Shown piece after piece: positions 55,518 through 64,000 of a stretch of 64,000 nucleotides of DNA. Below the pieces are notes generated by a model that was given only the letters and a program-made list of their open reading frames with translations, made no database searches and was not told the DNA's origin. Position numbers and translations under genes: made by a program. The DNA is from Methanoregula sp. PtaU1.Bin051 (GTDB taxonomy: Archaea > Halobacteriota > Methanomicrobia > Methanomicrobiales > Methanospirillaceae): positions 1 through 64,000 of the forward strand of contig MVRE01000012.1 of NCBI GenBank assembly GCA_002067895.1, in the 5' to 3' direction. How positions within the stretch are numbered: position 1 is the first letter of the stretch; every line of letters starts with the position of its first letter.

Positions 55518-55999
55518 GGCCCGCCCCCGTTCTCCCGGATACGGATATTCGGGACGCGCTTGAATTCTTCGGTGCTGAACAAAATGAGATAACGGGACAT
55601 GCCGGCCTGTCCTGCAAGCCGCCGGATCTCGCTTTCCACTTCTTTCCGCGAGAAACCATGGTGGACGGTATACAGGGAATAATCCCACCGGCCCGGCACG
55701 GGTTTCCGCTCGTAACAGTGAGTGACGCAGGGGAACGATGCCAGCAGGGCGCCGGTCTCACCGGCCGGCTTCCCGTCGCAGCCCCATGCGACAAGGGCAT
55801 TTGCCGTGATCCCCAACTTCCGCTGGTTGATGCGGGCCCGGAACCGGCGGATGACCCCGGCATCCTGCAGCCTCCTGACCCTTTGTACGACCTCCCCGCC
55901 GGTCAGGCCGAGTCTTTTCCCGATCTCTCCGAATGGTTCCGGAACGAGCGGGAGCCCGTCCTCGAGAGCGGCAAGGATGTCGCGATCACGCTGGTCCAT
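55514..55999 (-). CDS. ahbB: Siroheme decarboxylase subunit AhbB
   Basis: AhbA and AhbB form the heterodimer that decarboxylates siroheme to 12,18-didecarboxysiroheme. This 161-residue subunit has the Lrp/AsnC-type winged helix at the N-terminus (DRDILAALEDGLPLVPEPFGEIGKRLGLT) and an ACT-like domain with a His/Tyr-rich core (THCYERKPVPGRWDYSLYTVHHG). The A/B assignment follows the sequence type and is less certain than the complex. The start MDQRDRD overlaps the end of ahbA by 14 bases. Confidence 0.85.
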   Translation of the reverse strand: MDQRDRDILAALEDGLPLVPEPFGEIGKRLGLTGGEVVQRVRRLQDAGVIRRFRARINQRKLGITANALVAWGCDGKPAGETGALLASFPCVTHCYERKPVPGRWDYSLYTVHHGFSRKEVESEIRRLAGQAGMSRYLILFSTEEFKRVPNIRIRENGGGP

Positions 56000-56492
56000 G
56001 GGAACCCCCGTTCCCGGCCCCGAGCGGGAACCGGACATCGATCTTGATCTTCCGCACAGTCGGCAGGTTGAGAACATCGTTACGGGAAAAACCTGTCCGC
56101 TCAAGGATTTCAGAAAGGAGTTCCTGTAATGTTTTTTCATCCTTTGCCGAGAGCGTGAACCAGAGAGAGTGATGGTGGTCGCGCCGGAAATTGTGCGAGA
56201 CTTCCGGGTAGCTGCTGACAATATCGGCAACTTCACGGACGCGTTCATCAGGCACGGGTAGCGCAACAAGCGTTGCGGCAGTAATGCCCAGCGGACGGGA
56301 TTCGATGATGGGCGAGATGCCCCGGAGGATCCCGGCCTGGCTGAGCCGCTCCAGCCGCATTAACAGCATAGGTTCCGTAATACCGAGCCGGCCTGCCAGC
56401 TCTTCCCAGGGCCGGGGGACAAGCGGGATATCCTCCTGCAGGGCATCGAGGATGCAGAGGTCGAGTGCGTCGACCGGTTGTTCGTTGTTCAT
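55986..56492 (-). CDS. ahbA: Siroheme decarboxylase subunit AhbA
   Basis: This 168-residue Lrp/AsnC-like protein (LDLCILDALQEDIPLVPRPWEELAGRLGIT) is the other siroheme decarboxylase subunit. Its ACT-like half carries VSHNFRRDHHHSLWFTL, whose His cluster fits substrate or iron binding. It overlaps ahbD by ATGA upstream and ahbB downstream. The two subunits share clear homology with each other and were likely produced by duplication. Confidence 0.85.
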   Translation of the reverse strand: MNNEQPVDALDLCILDALQEDIPLVPRPWEELAGRLGITEPMLLMRLERLSQAGILRGISPIIESRPLGITAATLVALPVPDERVREVADIVSSYPEVSHNFRRDHHHSLWFTLSAKDEKTLQELLSEILERTGFSRNDVLNLPTVRKIKIDVRFPLGAGNGGSHGPA

Positions 56493-57565
56493 TGCGGTCC
56501 TCCCGGTTCATACGGGCACCACGGGTCTTCTGTGCAGAGTTCCCCCGCAATTGCCGCGGGCTTTTCAAGCCCGTCGCACCAGCGGTGGGAGAACGCTTCC
56601 GTTCCCCGGTATGCCCGGGCCCTGCATCCCCCGCATATGCCCCTGTACTCGCACCACCCGCATTTCCCGGTCAGCAGGTCCCGGTCACGGAGAGCTGAGA
56701 ATACCGGCGAACGGGACCAGATCCCACCAAACGGGGTCGTCCGGACATTCCCGGCACTCACCGGAAGATAGGGGCACGGCGTCACGTCGCCGTTTGCGTA
56801 GATCCGGCAATATGAGATGCCGGCGATGCAGCCCCGGCCCCATGCCGGCTTGCTGATCCCGAGATCCCCGGCGATCCGCCGGAACTGCGGTGCGCATGTC
56901 GGGCGGAGGTTTACGCTGTTGTCGCGATACTTCAGGAGCACGTCACGGATAACCTCTTCATATTTTTTGGGATCCAGCGGGTTTGAATCATGAGCACGCC
57001 CCGTCGGAACGGGGAAGAAGACCTGGTAATCTTTAACGCCAAGATCCTTCCCGAACTCCACGACGGATTCCACGTCCCCGGCCGACGGGCGCATCACCGT
57101 CATGTTGATCTGGACACCGATACCCTCGTTCTGGCAGTTCCGGACCGCCTGCACGGCCTTCTCCCACGCACCGCTCACGCCCCGGAACGAGTCGTGGACG
57201 GCCGGGTCCGTTGAATCGAGGCTGATGGCAACGGCACGGATCCCTGCGTCCCTGAGACGGGCAGCCATGGAACGGTCGAGGAAATACCCGCTTGTGCCCA
57301 TTACCATCCGGAGGCCCTGCTCCGTGCCGTACCGGGCAATTTTACAGAGATCGTCCCGCATGAGCGGCTCGCCCCCCGAGAGCACGACCGTTGGTCTTCC
57401 GACAGCCCGGATCTGGTCGATGACGGAGAGCGCTTCGTCCGTTAAGAGAACTCCTGCCGGTTCCTCTGTTCCCGCCCCTACGTAACAGTGGGAGCATTTC
57501 AGCGGACACCGCAGGGTAATGTTCCACGAGATGATCCGCGGTGCCCCGCCACTAATTTCCTTCAC
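56489..57565 (-). CDS. ahbD: Radical SAM heme synthase AhbD
   Basis: AhbD converts the propionates of Fe-coproporphyrin III to vinyls, making heme. The 358-residue protein has WNITLRCPLKCSHCYVGAG at about residues 15-33, which includes the radical SAM CxxxCxxC, plus LSGGEPLMRDD and two C-terminal Cys groups (CGWCEYRGICGGC) for an auxiliary cluster. The SWNITLRCPLKCSHCY form is the AhbD type. It is first in the operon. Heme made here can serve KatG, encoded immediately upstream. Confidence 0.9.
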   Translation of the reverse strand: MKEISGGAPRIISWNITLRCPLKCSHCYVGAGTEEPAGVLLTDEALSVIDQIRAVGRPTVVLSGGEPLMRDDLCKIARYGTEQGLRMVMGTSGYFLDRSMAARLRDAGIRAVAISLDSTDPAVHDSFRGVSGAWEKAVQAVRNCQNEGIGVQINMTVMRPSAGDVESVVEFGKDLGVKDYQVFFPVPTGRAHDSNPLDPKKYEEVIRDVLLKYRDNSVNLRPTCAPQFRRIAGDLGISKPAWGRGCIAGISYCRIYANGDVTPCPYLPVSAGNVRTTPFGGIWSRSPVFSALRDRDLLTGKCGWCEYRGICGGCRARAYRGTEAFSHRWCDGLEKPAAIAGELCTEDPWCPYEPGGPQ

Positions 57566-57644
57566 GTCCCCGGCCCTTTTGTCCCGCTCTGCCCGTGTTC
57601 CTCATCCGCCTGCGTCAGGCACTCTGTATTTGAAGACATGGATG

Positions 57645-59858
<2,214 letters not shown>

Positions 59859-60052
59859 TTACCAAGTAGAGTTCCTGAAAAAGGACCGGTCCACGCTCAC
59901 CTGCCGGAAGGGAGCCCGTGTTGTCGGCAACCGGAACTCCTCTTATCCGTGGTGAGGATTCGCCCGGACACGATCTGATTACAATCTGATAGATGGGATT
60001 TAGGTATAATGAACTTAGGGGTGATGGCAGAACGTCGCACAAAAGAGATTAC

Positions 60053-60475
60053 TTACAGTTTTACGTTCCCTTTCCGGTCCAGTTTCCAGAACGGGTTATA
60101 CGCAACTTCCCAGATAAACCCGTCGGGATCGGCAAAATAGCCGCCATAGCCGCCCCAGAACGTCTTCTGCCCGGGTTTGAGGATCCGGGCCCCGAGGCTC
60201 TCAGCCTTCCGGAGGACCGAATCAACATCTTTCTCGTCCCGGGCCAGGTATGCGAGCGTGAATCCCGGAAAGCCGGTCCCTTCTCCCGGCACTGCCGCGT
60301 CTTTGGCAAGACTGACGCGGGGATAGAGGGCGAAGATGATGGTGCTTAACGGGAAGAACGCGACATCGTCCTGCACGTCCGCCTTCCATCCAAGCCCGTC
60401 GCGGTAGAAGGCAAGAGAGCGGCTGAAATCCTTTACTCCCAGAGTGATGACATTGAGCCGCGGGTCCATGATCAC
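60053..60475 (-). CDS. VOC/glyoxalase-fold protein
   Basis: This 140-residue protein has the vicinal-oxygen-chelate fold: LNVITLGVKDFSRSLAFYRDGLGW at the start and GYGGYFADPDGFIWEVAYNP near the C-terminus, with the usual final Glu metal ligand. Members include glyoxalases, dioxygenases and resistance proteins; no substrate can be chosen. Length is normal. It lies upstream of katG on the same strand. Confidence 0.85.
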   Translation of the reverse strand: MIMDPRLNVITLGVKDFSRSLAFYRDGLGWKADVQDDVAFFPLSTIIFALYPRVSLAKDAAVPGEGTGFPGFTLAYLARDEKDVDSVLRKAESLGARILKPGQKTFWGGYGGYFADPDGFIWEVAYNPFWKLDRKGNVKL

Positions 60476-60578
60476 CGGTGATCGCTCTGCCTGATTAATC
60501 CCGTGATATCATTCCGGAAAGGGAATTTTTGGAAAATTCGGACCCTGGCCATGGATCGGCAGGAGCATATTTGCACCA

Positions 60579-60839
60579 TCACCGCCGCCATGCCACCATT
60601 TCGATCTCTACCTTCGCCCCCTTGGGCAGGGCAGCGACCTGCACCGTTGCCCGGACCGGGGGGTTGCTGCCGAAATACTGCCCGTAGATCCCGTTGACGG
60701 CCGTAAAGTCCTGCAGGTCGGTTAAGTAGATCCTCGACTGGACGACATCGGAGAAGTCCAGCCCCGCTTCCTGCAGGATTGCCCGCAGGTTCTCCATCGC
60801 CTGCGTCGCCTGCCCGGCCGCCGTTTTCCTAAACTTCAC
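60579..60839 (-). pseudogene. 5'-truncated RidA-family gene
   Basis: The 86 residues match the C-terminal two thirds of RidA, the enamine/imine deaminase: QATQAMENLRAILQEAGLDFSDVVQSRIYLTDLQDF and NPPVRATVQVAALPKGAKVEIEMVA. RidA proteins are about 125 residues, and the N-terminal 40 residues with the first beta-strands are missing. The sequence upstream (60840-60960) shows no lost portion in any minus-strand frame. It is most likely a degraded remnant, though translation from the visible Met codon is possible. Confidence 0.7.
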
Positions 60840-61168
60840 TACAGTTCCGCTCCCTCTACCCCAATGTCAGACCGGGGTGGGGTTCCATACCCCCCTACCA
60901 CCAGGCGCGGGGGTGAGGGTAGAACACGGCAGATCGTTCTCCAACCTCGTTTTCACAACAAATCATCCGCTCCTGAACAACTCTCCGACGAAAGAGGGGG
61001 TGGCACCCCCCACCCGCGGCCATGAGGGGGTACCCCCGCCTCGATTGGTCAGGGATCCCCCCCCTCCCCCCAGCTGGGGGTCAGGGCTATGGTGACCGGC
61101 CCCCCTGCCCGCAAGGATGGGGTGCCCTGTCAGGATAAAATAAGAAAAGATTCCGGCAGGCCCGGCCC
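60840..61168. other. Intergenic region with G/C-tract hairpins
   Basis: I see no gene. Bases about 60,990-61,120 contain repeated GGGG and CCCC tracts that can form stem-loops, similar in style to those at 205-275. This is probably a host intergenic repeat type or decayed mobile sequence. Confidence 0.5.
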
Positions 61169-61690
61169 CTACTCCGCTTTGTCCTTCTCCCCGACAGTCT
61201 TCTGCAGCATAACGTGGACACCCTCTTCCATCTGCAGGAGGGTTAAGGAGGCGCAGGATCTCAGGATCTCGTCCGGGTCATTGAGACGCCGGCTGAGCGG
61301 TTCGACCGCAGGCTGCCCGATGCGGCAGAGAGCCCGCGAGATGAAACCCCGCAGCGCCGCGTCTTCGGTTGCCAGCGCGTCGATTAAGGGCTCGATTGCC
61401 GGCTCTCCGATCTCCCCGAGCGCTGCCGCGGCATAGCGCCGGAACTCGGGGGCGGTGATGCGCTGCATGGCCGCGATTAAGGGCGCGACCGCCGATTCGC
61501 CAATCTTCGCGAGTGTTACCGAGAGGTACCACCGGGCATCGGTGTCCCGCGCCGTCTCAAGCGCCGCGATTAGGGGCTGGATCGCCTCCTCCCCCCTTCC
61601 TGCAATTTCCCGGATCGCCGCGTGCCGTACCCCAAGCGACGGGTCGGCAAACGCCCGGATCAGCCCCTCAATCGTCTCATTCCCCTGCAT
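61169..61690 (-). CDS. HEAT-repeat protein, small
   Basis: This 173-residue protein is made of about five PBS-lyase-type HEAT repeats, each of about 31 residues with the pattern AVEPLI-AL-DxDxxVRxxAAxALGEIG (for example RRYAAAALGEIGEPAIEPLI). Such alpha solenoids bind proteins or act as lyase-like scaffolds. The start MQGNET overlaps the stop of the larger HEAT gene by 14 bases, so the two are co-translated. The partner is unknown. Confidence 0.85.
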   Translation of the reverse strand: MQGNETIEGLIRAFADPSLGVRHAAIREIAGRGEEAIQPLIAALETARDTDARWYLSVTLAKIGESAVAPLIAAMQRITAPEFRRYAAAALGEIGEPAIEPLIDALATEDAALRGFISRALCRIGQPAVEPLSRRLNDPDEILRSCASLTLLQMEEGVHVMLQKTVGEKDKAE

Positions 61691-62633
61691 GCTTCTTCCC
61701 CTCAGTGTCTTTCCCGTCCCCGCTCCATAAGCGCTTTGCAATCGCTTCCGCCGAGGGGGTCAGGATCACGTCGAGCACACCCGCAATCGTGCGCCGCTCC
61801 TCGTCGGTCGCCCGCTCCAGCATCTGGATTAAGGGCTCGATGGCCTCGGCTGCCTGCAGGTCCCCGAGCGTGTTCATCACTTCCACCCGTGCCGTGCCGT
61901 CCGTGTACTTGAGGAACCGGATCAGCGGGGCGACCGCGGGCTGCCCGATCGCGGCAAGGGACGCTGCGGCCTCGGCCCGGACATTCTCGTACTTGTCCGC
62001 AAGCGCCCGGATCAGCGGCTCGACCGCCCGTATATCCTTGATCCTGCCCAGCGCAATCGCCGCCCCCCACCGCTGGTTCCCGTCTCCCTCTTTCAGGGCC
62101 CGGATCAGGGGATCGACTGCCGGCTCGCCGATCATGCCGAGGGCGAGGGCGGCACGCCCCTTGACGAACCGGTCGGTATCGGAGAGGAGCCGGATCAGCG
62201 GTTCGATTGCTTTTGTGTCCCCGATCTCCCCCAGCGCGACAGCCGCCTTCCACCGCACGTCGTCGTCAGGGTGGGAAAGGGCGGCTATCAGAGGTTCGAC
62301 CGCCGGAGGGCCGATGCGGACGAGGGCTTCGGCAACCTTCCACCGCACGGCAGTAAACCCTTCAGATGTAAAGAGCCTCGCGAGCGGTCCGACCGTTGCA
62401 GGATCCCGGATCTCCCCGAGCGCAGAAACCGCCTCGTACTGGATATCGGCGTCCGGGTGCGTGAGCGCAGCAACAAGGGCCCTGATATCGCGGGACTTCT
62501 GCAGCCGCCGGATCCCGCTGACGGTTAAAAACGACTCCTGCAACCGGTCGAAGAGGCCGAGGACCAGGATGACGGCAAGTACCATAACGCCCCGGAAGCG
62601 GGGATCCGGAGCCTGCCGTAGCGGGCTACTCAT
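61677..62633 (-). CDS. HEAT-repeat protein with N-terminal membrane helix
   Basis: This protein of about 318 residues has a short basic head and one hydrophobic helix (GVMVLAVILVLGLFDRL), then about eight PBS-lyase HEAT repeats. It looks like a membrane-tethered scaffold. The repeats are close copies of each other, suggesting recent repeat expansion. Start ATG 62633 has a weak AAGGT upstream; an ATG at 62654 is the alternative. It lies upstream of and overlaps the small HEAT gene. Confidence 0.85.
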   Translation of the reverse strand: MSSPLRQAPDPRFRGVMVLAVILVLGLFDRLQESFLTVSGIRRLQKSRDIRALVAALTHPDADIQYEAVSALGEIRDPATVGPLARLFTSEGFTAVRWKVAEALVRIGPPAVEPLIAALSHPDDDVRWKAAVALGEIGDTKAIEPLIRLLSDTDRFVKGRAALALGMIGEPAVDPLIRALKEGDGNQRWGAAIALGRIKDIRAVEPLIRALADKYENVRAEAAASLAAIGQPAVAPLIRFLKYTDGTARVEVMNTLGDLQAAEAIEPLIQMLERATDEERRTIAGVLDVILTPSAEAIAKRLWSGDGKDTEGKKHAGE

Positions 62634-62782
62634 CAGAATGGTACCTTGGATCATGGCAGATAAAAATGTACGGAATGGCGACCTTTTTTTTCATGACGTA
62701 AGCTACCGTAAAAGAATTTACCTGTGCCCAACAGATTGTATCTGGCAAATCTCTTCGATCACGAAAGGACCAGGTACCGGAA

Positions 62783-63913
62783 ATGGACGCAATGATTACC
62801 GTCAATATCGGGTTATTCATCATCTTCTGCCTCGTTCTTACCCTGCCGTTTAAGGTCCGGAAAGTCGAGGAGAACCTCGAGGTCTTCCTCTTTACCTGCG
62901 GCATCCTCGCCCTGACCGTTGCCGGGTTCGCGGAGATCGAGGGAGAGACATTCGGCTGGACCGTTGCAATCATCGAAGAGGCGCTCCGTGCCCCTCTCAT
63001 GATCACGACATTGTTCGGCATCCCGGTAGGAATCGTCCAGATCGTGCTCCTCGTAGGCCTCGTCATCCATTTCTGGCACCGTCCCATCCAGCAGGGGATC
63101 CAGTGGCTGGTCTCACGCTTCTCCTTAACGGCGCTCGTCTTTGCAATCATCGTCGTCCCCGGGCTCGTCTCAAGCATCATCTCCGCAATCCTTGCCGCCA
63201 TTATCCTCGTCGAGCTGGTCTGTGCGCTGCCCATCAACCGTGGCGGGAAGGTGACGGTGACGGTCATATCCTGCTTCTCCATCGGGCTCGGCGCTGCGCT
63301 TACCCCGCTTGGCGAACCGCTCTCCACGATTGCCGTCGCCAAGCTGGCCGGCCCGCCCTATTACGCCGGGTTCGGTTACCTCGCAGGGCTTCTCGGCCTC
63401 TACGTCGTCCCCGGCATCATCGCGCTTGGGATCGTGGGGGTCGTCCTCTTCCGGCGTAGCGGGCTCCCGCAGACGAGCCTTGCCTGCCACCTCCAGGCGG
63501 ACTCCCTGCGGGAGGTCGTCATCCGGGCCGCCAAGGTATACCTCTTCATCATGGCGCTCGTATTCCTCGGCGAGGGGTTCAAGCCCTTAATCGTCCAGTA
63601 CATCATCCGGATCCCCTCCGAAGGCCTGTACTGGGTCAACATGGTCTCCGCCGTGCTCGACAACGCGACGCTCGCCGCCGCAGAGATCGGGCCGCTCCTT
63701 ACCGAGCAGCAGATCAAAAGCGCCTTAATGGGACTCCTCATCGCCGGGGGCATGCTGATCCCCGGCAACATCCCCAACATCATCTCGGCAGGAAAGATCG
63801 GCATCACCAGCAGGGAATGGGCAAGGATCGGCGTCCCGATTGGTGCCGCAATGCTGCTTGTCTATTTCATCCTGTTATTCGTCCCGGCCTACATTGGCGG
63901 AATATCCGGATAA
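62783..63913 (+). CDS. DUF1646 family membrane protein
   Basis: This 376-residue protein is almost entirely hydrophobic, with about ten membrane helices. Conserved GLGAALTPLGEPLSTI at about residue 170-185 and GGMLIPGNIPNIISAGK near 335-350 resemble the two inverted half-site motifs of ion-transporter (IT) superfamily carriers. DUF1646 proteins are described as putative cation transporters. The substrate is unknown. It is divergent from the HEAT-repeat genes. Confidence 0.9.
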   Translation: MDAMITVNIGLFIIFCLVLTLPFKVRKVEENLEVFLFTCGILALTVAGFAEIEGETFGWTVAIIEEALRAPLMITTLFGIPVGIVQIVLLVGLVIHFWHRPIQQGIQWLVSRFSLTALVFAIIVVPGLVSSIISAILAAIILVELVCALPINRGGKVTVTVISCFSIGLGAALTPLGEPLSTIAVAKLAGPPYYAGFGYLAGLLGLYVVPGIIALGIVGVVLFRRSGLPQTSLACHLQADSLREVVIRAAKVYLFIMALVFLGEGFKPLIVQYIIRIPSEGLYWVNMVSAVLDNATLAAAEIGPLLTEQQIKSALMGLLIAGGMLIPGNIPNIISAGKIGITSREWARIGVPIGAAMLLVYFILLFVPAYIGGISG

Positions 63914-64000
63914 GTATACCGGAAATAATACGCAGATAACATATTGGGGCTCTGCCCCAGACCCGGTAGGATTGACGCCGCCGCCACGAAGGTTACCTTC

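Overview
The window looks like chromosome from a methanogenic archaeon of the Methanomicrobiales, probably near Methanoregula. Pointers are a euryarchaeal DNA polymerase D large subunit, a complete siroheme-to-heme set (AhbD-AhbA-AhbB-AhbC), archaeal pilin-like genes, TATA-box promoters, and DUF1015, DUF389 and DUF1646 proteins common in methanogens. No methanogenesis gene is present, so the placement is an inference.

Layout. Bases 1-6,700 are ordinary chromosome: a RimI-like acetyltransferase, a DUF1015 protein, hisG, and a five-gene overlapping operon of membrane-anchored pilin-like proteins. Bases about 6,798-46,814 form an integrated element of about 40.0 kb. Its ends are the two halves of one tRNA-Leu(CAA) gene cut in the anticodon loop: the 3' half at 6755-6808 and the 5' half at 46804-46843, sharing an 11-bp core. 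A complete second tRNA-Leu(CAA), with a similarly placed promoter, lies just inside the right end and probably replaces the broken host gene. Bases 46.9-64 kb are chromosome again: a DUF389 membrane protein, an FAD oxidoreductase, DNA polymerase D large subunit with a mini-intein, a TPR protein, the ahb operon, katG, a VOC protein, a truncated RidA gene, two HEAT-repeat proteins and a DUF1646 transporter-like protein.

Inside the element, left to right: a tyrosine integrase; a HEPN-like protein; an ArdC antirestriction operon set between inverted repeats; a redox cargo built around hybrid cluster protein (cupins, a small siroheme reductase, ferredoxins, an HxlR regulator); an AlbA/Schlafen-type protein; an RNase III-like protein; a membrane transglutaminase-like protein; a helicase-DUF1998 protein with a putative C-terminal nuclease, an SNF2 helicase and an adenine methyltransferase, resembling but not matching DISARM or Druantia; a putative Panacea/PIN toxin-antitoxin pair; a phage-type adenine methylase; and a replication operon. 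That operon has a primase-helicase preceded by eight overlapping small genes, five of which are diverged paralogs.

The element thus combines integration, replication, antirestriction, defence and stress cargo. The most unusual points are the tRNA break with a carried replacement, the small-gene paralog array, the hybrid helicase-nuclease/SNF2/methylase locus with a strongly AT-rich block inside the methylase, and the perfect 61-bp inverted repeats around the ArdC-Hcp segment.
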